A DNA stretch of 64,000 nucleotides from Adiantum capillus-veneris (GCA_014529385.2 CM043948.1:20714451-20778450), one strand, 5' to 3'; positions 36,000-48,591 are shown, counted from the stretch's first letter. The notes: generated by a model not told the origin, from the sequence alone. Made by a program: numbers and translations.

Positions 36000-37103
36000 A
36001 GGCACATGGAGGAATAAGAGGAGGACATTTCTCAGGGGATCAGACATCAAAAATTGTCTAAACCGCGGGAATATGGTGGCCTACATTACATATGGACGTT
36101 GAAGACTATGTTAAAAGATGTGACGCTTGTTAGTGAACCAAACTGCCAATAAAGAGGGATGAGATGCCTTTAAGGCCTATGATGGGAGCCAGAGCTTTTG
36201 CTAAGTGGGATATAGATTTTGTAGGACCAATTTCACCTTCATTTACAGGACTCACTCGCAATATATCATTGTTTCCACAGACTATCTTACTAAATGGGCT
36301 GAAGCAAAAGCCACACAAAAAGCAAATGCAAGGACCATTGCACAATTTCATGAACATGTATTTGTTAGATATGATCTACCATTCGAACTTGTCAGTGATT
36401 GTGGCACACATTTCATTTATGAAGTTATTGAAAATCTTTTAGATGAATTCATGGTAATTCATAAGAAGTCTGCTCCAGACCATCCATAGGCAAATGGACA
36501 GGCTGAAGCTACAAACAAAACCTTGTGCACTGTATTGACTAAAATAGTATCTAATTTGATTGGGATCAAAAGTTGCACTCTACATTGTGGGCTTACAGGG
36601 TAGCTTAAAATACATCTATTGGAACAGCATCGTATAACATGGTGTTTGGTCTTAACGCTATCTTGCCCATGGATTTTTTAATCCCAACACTAAGGATATC
36701 TAAGCAACTAGAATGGATAGGCCATGAATTTTCTTTGAGAATAGATGACCTTGAAAAGCTAGATGAGCTCTCTTTGAAAGCTGTAGCTTCCATCTACGAA
36801 CAAAAAAGAAGGCAAAAGGAGTTTTTTGATAAGCATGTACATTCAAAATAATTTAAAACAAGCAATTATGTCCTAGTTTATACATTGAAACAACATGCCT
36901 AAAAACTTATGAAGCAAGGGATGGGACCCTTTGTGATAAAATATCTATCACCAAGCAGAGCCGTCAAGCTTTCTACATTAGCTAGTGAAGGAATGCCAAA
37001 TTGGATTAGTTTATGTAGGCTTAAAAAGTATTATTTGCCACTAACCCATGACATGTTGCAAACAATCCATGAGAAGAAGAAACAAACTCAAGAAAAACAA
37101 TGA
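36000..37103 (+). pseudogene. Gypsy integrase remnant
   Basis: The core reads KWDIDFVGPISPS (about 36205), STDYLTKWAEAKA, SDCGTHF and NGQAEATN across two frames. These cover the D, D and E regions of the DDE integrase, with a shift near 36240 and stops near 36489 and 36606. A C-terminal piece (about 36639-37103) has the usual LKKYY ending. It would insert cDNA if intact. Confidence 0.75.
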
Positions 37104-37899
37104 ATAGTCAAAGAAGCTCAAGCAAAAGCAAAGGAGTGGCAAAAAGGGGGCAAAGCGAAAGCTTCTATGACAAAGGAAACAACAAGGACCACCACTATGG
37201 ATCAATTCACTCAAAGTAGCAGAATTTGCAAAAAAGGATACGGTGGATCCCACAATTAAAGTCAAGGCTAGAAGTAATCAAGTGGAAACAAATGTGCTTC
37301 TAGATTTAAGGGCTCAAGGAATTTCCTACAACTTATACAAGCAGCTTGCATGTGAGGAAAATATCCAACCCACACAATAGGAAACTCAAATCTATTTAGA
37401 GCATTCAATCAAGGCAATGGGTTTAACTGGTTAGAGTGCAAATAAAATTCCTAAGGAGACACCTTTGCAACCTATCAGGGTTTCAAATGATGTTACAAAA
37501 TTATTGCTCACCAATGCAAATTTACAAGATGTAACTGATGAGGATCAGGCTAAAAATAAACAAGCTATAGGTGTTGGGTAAAGGCCATGTCGGCGAGCTC
37601 AACACCACTAACACCCATCTCTGACTCAAACCTTATTCTTTGGATATAGTAGATGAATAATGGGTCACAACTAATTTATGCTCTAGTGAATGCACCAAAT
37701 AAGCATCTCCCTCTTCTCATCTCCTTCCTCACTGCACACACACATGCACAATCTCATATTGTGCACTCAGAACTACTATCTAATAACAACTCATAAGTCT
37801 AGTGAGGATCCTTCCACTAGCAATGCTCTAGAAAGAGCATAGAGCAGAATCACGGTTTGAAATTCTCTAGTACAGCCTCATGTCCTCCTTAGCGATTTC
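37104..37899. other. Remnant sequence between gypsy and copia pieces
   Basis: Element-like sequence with dense stops. A gypsy 3' LTR might lie around 37570-37900, but I could not pair it with a second copy. Confidence 0.35.
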
Positions 37900-38690
37900 A
37901 GACAAGTGTGGATTATGTCATGCTAATTGATTACGAAGAACCATCTTACTTCCAAGAAGTGCCATAGATGGATGATAAGATGTAGTGGAGCAAGCTAATC
38001 AGAATATATGATTTGACTTCTAAAAATGAGACTTTGGAATTGGTCAAATTACATGAGGGAAATAAAGCTTTACCTTCCAAATGGGTTTATAAGAAAAGTT
38101 CACATCGAGAGATCTAAAGTCTGAGTATTAGGGGAGATCTGTTGGGTTTCAAGCAAGAGAATGGTGTACATCTTGATGAAATATTCTTTGTTGGGGTCAA
38201 GATGACTACTTTATGTATGGCACTTGTATTAGTAGCTATTGAGGACTTAGTCTAAATGGATGTGAAGGCGGATTTCCTTATCGGTGATCTCCAAGAGGAT
38301 GTATGCGTGCAGCAACTTGAAGGTTTTGTTAAGCCAAGCAAAGAAGAGCTTGTGTATAAACTCAAAAAAGCCTTATATGTCTTGAGGGAAGGATCCAAGC
38401 AATGGTATAAAAAACTTGATGCATTTATGCAGTCTCATCGATATAAGAGGAGTCAAGAGGATCACTCTTTGTACATGAAGAAGCTCAATGATTTCAATGA
38501 TGACAAACAATCTCATTGATATGAGAAACTCAAGAGGATCATTGTTTGTACATGGAGAGAATGTAGACAATGAGAGGTCTACATCTAGCTATGTTTGCAC
38601 ACCCTCTTCCCCTACAGATATTGAGTATGTTGTAGTGTCAAAGGCCAACAAATAATCTTTATGGTTGGCACGTTTAATGGGAAATCTAGA
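37900..38690 (+). mobile_element. Deleted Ty1/copia remnant (reverse transcriptase, RNase H)
   Basis: MDVKADFLIGDLQEDVCVQQ (from 38256) matches the copia LDVKTAFLHGDLEE core, followed by EGFVKPSKEELVYKLKK and QWYKKLDAF. After a short imperfect duplication (about 38430-38480 and 38506-38560) the sequence jumps to RNase H pieces, EYVVVSKANK and LWLARLMG, with most of the middle deleted. Confidence 0.75.
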
Positions 38691-38746
38691 CAATGCTCAA
38701 TAGCTCCAAGTTGTGTGTGAATCCTTGCCACCCTAAATCAAATAAT

Positions 38747-38758
38747 TGGCATCAAAGC
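38747..38758 (+). other. Degenerate iMet primer-binding site
   Basis: TGGCATCAAAGC differs at two transition positions from TGGTATCAGAGC and lies a few bases after the presumed 5' LTR end. Confidence 0.65.
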
Positions 38759-39104
38759 AGGTTGCATCCTCCTGAGAATAATCGTAGCATCGCCAACACC
38801 CCCCGCTCACTTTCTCCAAACTGGGTGAGATTTAGTAGGTTGAGTACTTTTTTGGGTTCTCTAGTGGAGATTGGTGTGCTTAGAATTTTGACTTGCGCTC
38901 ATTTCGGCCTTCGTTTCCACTACAAATAATATTACTCATGCAATTTCATCCTTTGGTGTAGATTTTTTGTCAGTAAAATTTTTTGTATAACATGTCCCTT
39001 ACAGTCCTCTTCAAGTTGTGCTACATAGCCCGTGTTAGCCTACTTTGTTTTTCCTCTTTTTGAGAAAATTTTCACATCAATTGCAGTCACTCGCCGTGGA
39101 CAAC

Positions 39105-40375
39105 AAAAATGTGTTCAAGGTGTTTGTTTTTTAGGACAAGTTGTCTGGGGATAACTACCCAATGTGGGATCACATGATGACGCATGTTCTTGTGTCAAAG
39201 GCTTCTAAAATATTGTGTAGGGCTTTGATGTACATCCGTCTTTAGTGGATATAGACTCTGTTGACGATGTTGAAAGTTTTAGCAGGTATGTTCATGCTAG
39301 AGTTGTTTTGCCTACAACTTAAAAGTCTCGTTGAGATGTTAGAGATGCACAGGCTCATGCATTGATTGCATTATCTGTGATGCACACTATTACTACTCAC
39401 ATTTGCTCAGCAAATTTAGTATTTAACATGCTTGGGATACTATGGTTGGCCTTTATGCAAGTCGTAATAATGAGGCTAAAATTGCATTGATGTATAAAGA
39501 GCTGCAATCAAAGATTATGCAAGAGAAAGAATCAAAGATTATGCAAGAGAAAGACGACTGATAATTTTCTTGTTGTTATCAAGGATATAAATGAGAAACT
39601 CATTTTTGCAAGTGAAGTTATTTTTGACAGTTCACTTGTGCAAACTATCCTTGATGTGTTGCCAGACTCTTACTAAGATTTTGCTAGTATTTGGAGACTT
39701 AGGACCCAAGGAAGCCCTCAAGCTATCAATTTTGATGCATTATGCTCATTGATATTATAAGAGCCACTTTCAAGAAAGAACATGGCTAAACATCATGCAA
39801 TTGAATCGTCTTTTGTTGTTGCTCAAAGTAAAGGTGGTAATAGCAATGCATCCACTTCTCATGGTTGTTTAATGATTAGCAGATCACCTATTTTGAGTGC
39901 TTTTGTTGGCAACAACTCATCTAGGAATTCTGGTGACAAAGGCATGGAGAAGATGTGTTGTCATTATTGCAAGGCTAATGATCACTTGATAACGCAATGT
40001 CCTAAGCTGAAGGAAAAAGAGGTCAAGAACAAAGAGGTTGTATCTACTACTAGTGCATCTTTTGTTGTAGAATCTTTTGAAAATGGAGATTGTGTTGTTA
40101 ATTTAGATGTAGAGTGGGAATTCAGTGCACACTGTACTTTTGATCCTTCTGTCAATGATGCATGTATATTAGTTGCTGCAAAGTCACATACTTCACATTG
40201 TGACTTGTTTGCCTCTCTTGAGGTTGTCCCTCATGGGAATACGGTCACTTATGCCAAAATTGCCTCTTATCTGGTCAAGGGAGTTGGGAAGATTAAGCTA
40301 ACTACTGTGAATGGAAGTTCATGCACGTCTTGGGCATCTGAATTTTGCCAATTTTCTACGTTTGTTGAAATTTGA
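39105..40375 (+). pseudogene. Copia gag remnant
   Basis: The start reads DKLSGDNYPMWDHMMTHVL (about 39136), like the copia gag opening with its NY..W motif. The open part 39782-40375 contains CCHYCKANDHLITQCP, a CX2CX4HX4C zinc knuckle with all four ligands. Stops occur upstream (for example near 39133 and 39243). Gag packages the element RNA. Confidence 0.72.
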
Positions 40376-40436
40376 TACGGTTTCTTCTTTGTAACCTCTT
40401 GAAGTACCTTCTAAGCATGTTTATGAAGGTTGCATT

Positions 40437-43196
40437 TTGGGTAAGATGCAACATTTAAAGTTTCTAAAGGATAGTTCAGTAAGGGCTACATGCAGGTTGC
40501 AACTTGTGCATAGTGATGTTGGTGGGCCTATGCAAACTCCATTCTTGGGTAATTGCCTGCAATTTGTGACTTTCATTGATGATTACTCCAGGCATGCATG
40601 GGTGTATCCACTTAAATCTAAGTCCAAAGTGTTCATGTGTTTCAAGCAATTTTTTATTATGGCTGAAAAATGTCTCTAAATGTACTATGGGCACCCTCTG
40701 TTCAGTTTGAGGGGAAAAATGAATATTTTGCATTTTTGGCAAGTCATGGGATAAAACACCAATGTACAAGGTCAAGTACACTACAGCAAAATGGTGTTGC
40801 TAAAAGAGAAAACATATCGCTTACGGAGATGGCATGATGTATGATCAAGAGTCAAGCTTTACCACATTTGTTTATGTTGGTTGTCAAGTGTGCTACTTAT
40901 ATATAACAAGTGTCCTATCAAAGCATTGTAGTATATGACATGTTATGATGCATGGTATGATAAGAAGCCATCCTTTGATCACATGCATGTTTCTGGTTGT
41001 TTAGCTTATGCTTTGGTGCCAAAAACACAACGCAAAAAAATGGATGATAAGGCTTTCAAATGCATATTTGTTGGTTATAGTCCTAAAAGCAAAGGTTACA
41101 TGTTATACCATCAACAAACCAAACAAATATTGGTTTCACAATATTTTGTATTTGTGGAAGATTCTATTCATCCTTTGTTATCATGTACCAAAGACAATAA
41201 TGTAAGCTCACATGAAATTTATGACACAATATTGTCTCTTTTTAATGGAGGAAACTTGAATCTAAATTCCAATGAGGCACATGTGTCCAGTCTATGGGGG
41301 TAAATTATGAAAATGTTACAGATCAGCCTATTACAAAGGGAAAAGAATGAAGAGAGTAGGGGCATGCCAAAATGGATATTGTATAATTTGTGTGATAATA
41401 AATTGGATGCACCTATGTCTAGTCATACTCGTTCAGGTTCTGGCTATACATCGCATATGCTGGATTGTTATGCTTACGATTGTTCCTAGTTTATGTGATG
41501 AAAAGGGACCTCTTTCCTTTGATGAAGCACAAAATTTAAAAAATTGGGTGGCTGCCTTGCAATCAAAATATGATGCACTTATACAGAATGACACATGAAC
41601 TTTATGTGATTTGCCTCTTGGTAAAAATGACATTGGTACAAAGTGGGTTTACAAGTTGAAACGTAAGCCGGATGGTGAGATTGATCACTACAAGGCTAGA
41701 ATTATTACAAAAGGTTATGCACAACAGAAAGGCATTGACTATGAAGAGACTTTTGCTCCCACTTGTCGTGTGACTACTATTCATTTTCTATGTGCATTGG
41801 CATCTCATTTTGGATGGAATGTACATAAATTATAAATTTCTATTGCTTTCTTGAATGGTGATATATAGGAGGAAGTGTATGTAATACAGTCTCACGCTTT
41901 TGTCAAGAATGGACAAGAATATAAAGTGTGCAAATGTAGGAAATCTTTGTATGGATTGAAACAGTCTTCTTGTACTTGGTATGAGAAATCTAATACATTA
42001 AATAAGGCTTTTGTAACAATACAACTAAGAGTAATTTGTATGTCAAATGTGAGGGTGATGTATTTCTCTTGTTTTATATGTAGATGATTGGTTGATTACT
42101 GGTCAGAATGAGATGCACATTGTTGAATTCAAAGCTAAATTGAATTCTATTTTCAAGATGAAAGACTTGAGGGTTTTTGCATCATTACTTGGGCATACAA
42201 TTCAAGAATTGTGATGGAGGGCTTTGTGTCAAGCAAGATACATTGAGACATTATTGTGTAAGTTTGGACTTGAGGATTGTAAACATATTGCCACTCTAAT
42301 GGAAACAGGTTTAAAATTAAGTCTTTATGATATTGGAGATCTAATTGATTTCAATCTTCATCATTACTTGGGCATACAATTTAAGCAGTGTGATGGAGAT
42401 ATTTCTTTGTGTCAAGCAAGATACATAGAGACATTATTATGTAAATTTGAACTTGAGGATTGTAAACCTATTGCTACTCCAATGGAAACAGGTTTGAAAT
42501 TAATTCTTCATGATGTTGGAGATCTTGGTGATGTCACTCTTTATCAATGGATTCCTTATTTATGTATGCAAGACGAGGTTGGATATTTAGTTTGCACTCT
42601 CACAAGTCAAAAGATTTATGCATAGTGCATGGTCTAAGCATTGGCAGGCTGTGAAGAGGATCTTTTGCTACTTGAGTGGCACTTCACATATTGGGTTTTT
42701 TTATCCCAAGTGGGGATCATTGCCACCAGATTTGCATGCGTTTTTGAACTCAGATTGGGCTAATTGTTATGACACACAAGTGTGAACAAGTGGCTTTTGT
42801 CTCATGCTCGACAATTCACTCATATCATGGTTGAACAAGAAGCAACCTATTGTGGCCACTTCTAGTTGTGAAGCTGAGTATAGGAAAGTCTTCTTAGCTA
42901 CGAACAAGTATGTATGGCTCAAGCACCTTATGGTGGTTGATTTGGGTGTTGGATAGGACACTGCCAACATTATCTACATTAATAGCTAGAGCGCATTGAC
43001 AATTGTGAGGAGCCCAGGTTTTCATGCTCGTACAAAGCACATTGAGGTACATTATCACTATGTTAGAGAGATACTCTCAAAAAGAAATATTAGCTTGGCT
43101 TATGTGCCAGTACAAGAAAACCTTGCAGATCTATTCACAAAGGCATTGCCTTGTGAGAAGTTCAAAGCTTTGGGTTTGCTTCCCTTTGTGAATTGA
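40437..43196 (+). pseudogene. Copia pol remnant (integrase, reverse transcriptase, RNase H)
   Basis: Integrase pieces include HSDVGGPMQT and FIDDYSRHAWVYPL (about 40510-40610) and GYSPKSKGYML (about 41075). Reverse transcriptase has GTKWVYKLKRKPDG, KARIITKGYAQQ and the start of the VDDW catalytic region near 42078. RNase H shows TSSCEAEYRK (about 42857) and ADLFTKALP (about 43127). An internal 61-codon duplication lies at 42180-42541. Stops and shifts separate these parts. Confidence 0.82.
42180..42541 (+). repeat. Tandem duplication inside copia pol
   Basis: Copy 1 (42180-42358, 179 bp) and copy 2 (42359-42541, 183 bp) both start CATCATTACTTGGGCATACA and encode LCQARYIETLLCKF. Copy 1 is 4 bp shorter, which shifts the frame. 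Confidence 0.88.
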
Positions 43197-43273
43197 TCAT
43201 ATCCTTAGGGAACAGAACTTCCCTACATACTATTTGCTAGCTCTCATTCACCACATCAATCCCATAGGGGATT

Positions 43274-43499
43274 TGTTACCATATATGTGGTAGTGATGTG
43301 TGTGAGCACACTTAGGACCGTTGGGACACTTTTTCTCTCACTAGGAGGGTTTTTTTTCATGTGCATTGTATATATGCCTATCATTCTAGGGATAGCTATC
43401 TTTCTATTTCCACACTAACAATATACTCTTTGTTGTGTGCCTTGAGCTTCTTTATCTTCTCTAAGCTGTGTGTGCATCCCTGCAACCCAAAATTGACCA
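43274..43499 (+). repeat. Probable 3' LTR of the copia element
   Basis: It starts TGTTACC just after an ATAGGGGATT purine tract and ends GACCA. Its last 60 bases resemble the sequence just before the primer site at 38747 (GTGTGTG.ATCC.TGC.ACCC), which sets the right edge. Confidence 0.5.
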
Positions 43500-45395
43500 G
43501 CAAAAATTCGGTGTATCTCTAGCTAGTTTTACTTCTTCATGTTCTTAACATGTCTTTTGGGCATCAAACTATATGTTTTTGTTATGTTTAGTATGTATGG
43601 TTGGCTAGAGAAGAGACTATGGTATGAAGCAAGGTATAAAGTGGCACCCCAACACTTGAGGATTGACCCAACCTACGGCCCAATACCAAGAAGAAGCACA
43701 TAGAAAACATTGGCAACATGGAAGGACAAAAGGAAGCTACTATTAGATTATATGAATTTGGCAAGCGCTACATCACATGTATTGCCATCAAAAACTTATA
43801 TGTCACAGGAACTGAGGTCAACACTCACATCATTGTTGAGAGAGTTTCCAAATCATGCTTCTCAAATGCTATGTAAAATACCAAAATTCTCATCACTGCC
43901 ATCATAGTATTTAATGATGTGGAAGTGGTTGGCCACGCATGGAAAATATTCATAGAAGGAAGCAAAGGATCTACTAGGACTTGGACAAACCCCTTCCAAG
44001 AATATCTTAATGAGATTGTATGTGAGGCTAATGTTCTTTCCATCCCACTATATTCAAACATTTTGAAGAATGCTTCATGGCACTCTTCATCAAAATTGAA
44101 TCCTCTTTTTTAATCCAATTCACCAAAGATCTTCGAGCCAGGAATATGGCATATCAAAATGCTATCATTTCAAATCAATTGCAATATATTTCCCACAAAG
44201 CTAAAGCTAAAGCATGAGCTCCTAAGTACAATCGGGCATTGAATCGCTTGATGAGGCTAGATACACCACTGAATGATTTCAAAGGGCAACAATCGTTTGT
44301 GTTTTTTTCTTTTGGGGGGGGAGGGGGGGGGGTAACTACTAGATAGTATAAGGATGATGAAAATTACTCCAACCGAATTGTAATTTTGATCCCTGTCACA
44401 TTAATGTAACTGTATATCACCATGAGAAATAGAGCTTGGAGCCATTTCTGTAGATTCATAGGTATAAAGTTCAAGTGAAGCTATTGTCTCCTTAGAGTTA
44501 TTTTGTAATCATCATAAATCTCAATCTCTAATCCAAACTAATTTCTGACAAGTGCATTTTTTCCTCTAATTTTTTGTATCTATTGAGTGTAATCATTGTC
44601 AATTTTATAAAGGTTCATGTCTATATTATGTGAGCTTCAATCTGATGTTTTGATATGTTTCAAGTGATAGTGCTAATTTTCAGATAGGAGATTGTTCCTG
44701 GGCTATAGGAGATGTTGTTAGATCACCTTTGTTCATGTTTTGATGACATGAAAAACAATGGATTGTGATCAATGTACCTCTTAGAAAGGGGGTTTTATGT
44801 TTCATATAGGTTCTAATAGCCCGTGCTTATAGTCTCCTAGAGATTTGAAGCATTTTGAGGTCGTTTATCAGAGAAATTAGTGAGTAATTAGCTGGAGTGA
44901 GGATTGATTATTTGCATGTTGATTAATTGTTTGTGATTTCTCTTGAGTGCATCTTCTGAAGATAGTGACTCCACTATGATTAACAACAACCCAATACATC
45001 TCCGTGCCCCATCCAAGTTGCTTCCCCGAGTATTGAGATTAGATTATGTTTGTGCCAAATAGATATGTTGTATACATCTATCATGACGATCCACTAACGC
45101 TCGGTCTCTTGTTGTGATTTGAGCTCTTTTAGATCCTTTTTTAGCATGTCCAATGCTTCTTGTTGCAAAGGCATTTCATGCCAAACAAAGAGAGATCTTT
45201 CCTTGTAAAGAGCTCTCTAGAACTACAATGCCTCTAGTTCCTAGCATAAAGAAACCAGAGGGTCAAATGCACTTTCTAACATAGTAAAAGAGCTAACCAG
45301 ACTTAGGAGGGTCTCTAAAGAGTCACCTTGTTCCTTCAATCCTTGTGGTTGTAGCACTAAACTCAATTCTTGTGGTTGCAGGAATAAACTCGTCC
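43500..45395. other. Stretch without a recognised gene
   Basis: A plus-strand 65-codon frame at 43710-43907 and its continuation in other frames to about 44110 could be a decayed coding fragment, but I recognise nothing in it. A G-rich homopolymer lies at about 44317-44333. The rest is AT-rich. Confidence 0.4.
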
Positions 45396-46080
45396 AATGT
45401 AGCATCATGTTTGAGAGACTCCCTTAGCTTCCATTGGGAAGCCTTGAAAAGATCTTTCTTCGCCCACTTCTTTACCATGAATTCCCCTAGATGTTAGGGA
45501 AGCTTAGTCACCAAGGCCTTTGTTCTTGTCATGGGCTCCAGAAAGGTATCATCCAGTTGGAGCACTAGCTTGCCAAACTCATTCCAAACCTTCTCTTGAA
45601 AGTCACTACGTCGCCAGAAGGCCTTGCAAAAACATTGCCTTAATGTGGCCCAATCTGCAAAGTGATTCTCAACAAACTAACTATACCATTTTGTCTAATA
45701 AGCTATTTAAGAAAAAGGAAAAGCACCATGTACGAATCTTCATAGTTGAGGCTCAGACCTCCACACAAAGAGACCAACCTCCTTACATGGTCATCTACAT
45801 TCATCTCTAGAAAGGCCCCTAAAGGTAGGAAACTTGATATTCTTTGGCCAAAATTCTTGTTAGTTCTTCCAATGTTGCTTACTCTGGAGTTGGTTCTAAA
45901 GAGAGCAAAGGAGGCTCTAGAAACCGTGGAGGAGGAGGTGATTAAGGTGGTGGAAAAGTGGCTTAATTGGATTCCTAAGGAGGTAGTGGAAGTGGGTGGT
46001 GGGGGACTTTTACCAGGTCAAAAAGGTTTGATACCTTTTGTGGTAGTATTGCAAAGGGCTCTTTAGGGGGCTAGAGTGAT
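45396..46080 (-). pseudogene. Ty3/gypsy gag fragment
   Basis: Minus-strand pieces in shifting frames read ASTMKIRTWCFSFFLNSLL, NHFADWATLRQCF, DFQEKVWNEFGKLVLQLDD and MTRTKALVTKLP, matching the gag matrix/capsid-like region (retrotrans_gag) of plant gypsy elements. A Pro-rich segment precedes them. The matching primer site lies upstream at 46486-46504. No pol follows at lower coordinates, so the element is truncated. Confidence 0.65.
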
Positions 46081-46189
46081 TCTTAGGCTACCTTGTATGT
46101 GTCATGCATGAGCAAACTGAGACTTAGCTAGATTAGCAATAAGATAAACTTCAGCACTATTAGACCTGATTCTTGCTCAATAGTAGACC

Positions 46190-46400
46190 TATCAATTAGG
46201 CTTGCTAGACCAAGTCCACTTGCAAGACCTATTAGATGGACTAAGTTGACATGCAAGGTGTAGTATATCAGCTAGACCAAGTTGATTAGCTAGACCAAGT
46301 CGACCTATAGGTTCGGCTACTCAACCAATTGGACCAAGTTAACCTGCTAGACCATGTAGACTTGCAAAGCCTGCTTGACTAGCTAGCCTAGCTTGAACTA
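46190..46400. repeat. Degenerate minisatellite
   Basis: Repeated GCTAGACCAAGTYGACY-like words at irregular spacing of roughly 20-40 bases, about eight copies. Confidence 0.7.
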
Positions 46401-46485
46401 GTCAAGTTGTTGTACAACCCAACTTTTCCACCTTGGCTAGCTGTTCCACTAGATATAATGAGCGAAGGAGTGAGACGTCAATTGA

Positions 46486-46504
46486 GATCCCACTAGGTGT
46501 GCCA
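46486..46504 (-). other. Primer-binding site of minus-strand gypsy fragment
   Basis: On the minus strand it reads TGGCACACCTAGTGGGATC, close to the common plant gypsy site TGGCACGCCCGGTGGGAC with transition changes. The LTR should end at about 46511 and extend right. Confidence 0.65.
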
Positions 46505-46510
46505 AAAATG

Positions 46511-48170
46511 AGAGCACCTGAGTAGAAAAATAACGCCGTGCTCTCTATTATGGATGCTCCTTATTGCAATATGCAAGAAACCTCACTCCATGCACGTACT
46601 AGACAACTAAAATGGCACACTAAATTAAAAAAATTGCAGAAAAGAAATCTCCTCGCATAGACTCGTACAAAACTACATTAGACAGGGAGTGGTAAATTGT
46701 AATTTCTAGCATTCAATTGAAGTGCCAAGTGATACATTTATTTGTGAAGCCTTGGAAGGGTGACTTGAGATTATCGAATAATGGAGCTACATCTCATTAC
46801 CTTGTTAAATCGACCCACATTAATTTCTTAGAAAGAAAGGGCTTTTTGAGACTCTATAGAATGGTGAGGCCAAGGTGATCTTGGACTAACATTGAAGGTG
46901 TTGTTTGTGATGGTTATGGCCATACTACAATGAGTACAAGAGATAAAGTTGTAAAATTGCATAACATTCTCTAAAACTTGAAAGCCTTAGTTGTAGAAGG
47001 CAAGAGCAAGAGAAATATTTGAAGAGTGCTACATCAATAAAATAAACTTCTTGTCAAAGATTCTAACATGGTAATTACAAGAATTGCCAATGTAGATGTA
47101 ATGAGTTGTGGCTTTTGGTTTCTTAAGTGCATGGACATAAGGGTGCTTGTTAAAGGTGGTGACATTTATGTGCCCAAGGAAAGTTGGTGTAGGGAATGGC
47201 CGTGCAATGGCCATTCCCTGAAATAATGGGCGACCTCATGGTGACCGGCAGATTCTTTCCTTATTCATTCATAGTGATGTTTGATTCACAACCATCACCT
47301 TTCACTTTTATAAAGATACAACTTCCTACACAACAAGGAGCAACATTTGTATAATTTGTGCATTGATAATTGAATGCAATATGAATTATCGATATGTCAT
47401 TTTCTTAGGTCCTACAATGAAACTACATTACCCTCACCAAAATGTTATCAATGTCCATTAAGGAATTTCACAAAACCATGGAGTGAGCTCTCTTTCCTAG
47501 ATTGAAGCTAGGCAGGAAACAACGAACATCAAATGACACAAACTTGAGCTAGGAAGGAAGAATACAACTACTAAAATCTGTTGCAAACACAATGTGAGTG
47601 AAAAAGGCACAGTATGGTACTTGGACTATAGCCATTAAAGAAGAGTCGTGTGGCCTACAAAGCATCCGATAATACTATACTCGTGTGCTTCTATGCAAAA
47701 GGTACATTCTAGACAAATATGATCTCTCTTTTGGAGTGAATGTCTCTTCCAAATATCACACAATCCTTTCTAATCCACTTGATCCTTTCTAAATGAGTAG
47801 CATCCTCCGTCAAGGTCGGGGTCGAGGTGAGCTGCTCCTCACCGTCCATCGATAGTCTTTTCTAAGCCGGAAAACATTTCACCACTTGCAAGATCTCTGC
47901 CACATCAGTGCACGAAAGAACTACAGATAGCAACCAATCATTGGCTCCAAATCATTGACAATAGCAATCCTTTCCCTACACTTTTAAAGAAACACTCATT
48001 ACATGACCTTAAACAACTTCATAGAGCACATCTATGATCCATGATTGATTATAGTATTGTGAAAGATTTTGCTTTGAGCTCCATTTTTATTAAACCAAAG
48101 AGCAGTGGTGCCACTCATTCATAACTTGCCCACAAATCATATCATTCATGATGATCAATAATCGAGTTCA
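46511..48170. other. Probable LTR remnant and intergenic sequence
   Basis: The 5' LTR of the minus-strand gypsy fragment should start here, but I could not find its far end or a partner. No gene is supported. A perfect hairpin lies at 47191-47219. Confidence 0.4.
47191..47219. repeat. Perfect inverted repeat
   Basis: Arms AGGGAATGGCC and GGCCATTCCCT (11 bp each) around a 7-base loop, GTGCAAT. No function is evident. Confidence 0.85.
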
Positions 48171-48222
48171 GCCCCCTGGTAGCTCAGTTGGTCGAGCCTT
48201 CGTGATGCAAGAACTTGAGCGT
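48171..48222 (+). mobile_element. tRNA-like head of a possible SINE
   Basis: TGGTAGCTCAGTTGGTCGAGC (48177 on) matches a tRNA D-arm and pol III A box. A good B box (GGTTCGANTCC) is not seen downstream, and no cloverleaf forms, so this is not a functional tRNA. A decayed SINE or tRNA fragment is most likely. Confidence 0.4.
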
Positions 48223-48591
48223 GTGATGTGTATAGCAAGAGTGGTTGTCAATACACAGATATGTATAAAGTTCTCCCGACTACCTTCCCCGCACTGATCC
48301 AATCATTGGAATGGACAGAGGCAATAAAAAGTGGTTAACTATAAAGGTGCATGAAACTCATTTCCTTAACCTGATTAAAACACTGGAACCTCCTTTCAAA
48401 AGTATAATTTTACTTAACATATTTCACAGGTATAATTTCATTTTCAAAGGTATAATTTTACTTCACATATTTCAAATAATGTCAAAGAATTCAATCCTCA
48501 TGAATTTCTCGAGTACCCAAAGATGACCTTATTTACATATAATGTACAGTATTGTCGATAGCAATCAGAAGTTTCATCTACATAACCGACT

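Larger units (their letters stand above)
32367..37100 (+). mobile_element. Decayed Ty3/gypsy retrotransposon (gag-pol)
   Basis: Domains occur in gypsy order: a gag-like or pre-protease segment (from about 32367), protease, reverse transcriptase, RNase H, integrase and a post-integrase segment. Many stops and frameshifts separate them. No LTRs were recognised; the left end is the LINE A junction. The wording of the motifs is that of plant non-chromovirus gypsy elements. Confidence 0.8.
38685..43499 (+). mobile_element. Nearly full-length, decayed Ty1/copia retrotransposon
   Basis: In order: a truncated 5' LTR end (about 38685-38740), a primer-binding site (38747-38758), gag with zinc knuckle, integrase, reverse transcriptase, RNase H, a purine tract and a 3' LTR (43274-43499). 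This copia domain order (integrase before reverse transcriptase) is diagnostic. About a dozen stops or shifts interrupt the polyprotein. Confidence 0.82.

Noticed and set aside
45520-46066. Plus-strand frames of 96 and 106 codons
   Set aside because: Antisense of the minus-strand gypsy gag fragment.
48171-48250. Functional tRNA gene
   Set aside because: Only the D-arm region is present. No acceptor pairing, anticodon arm or B box.
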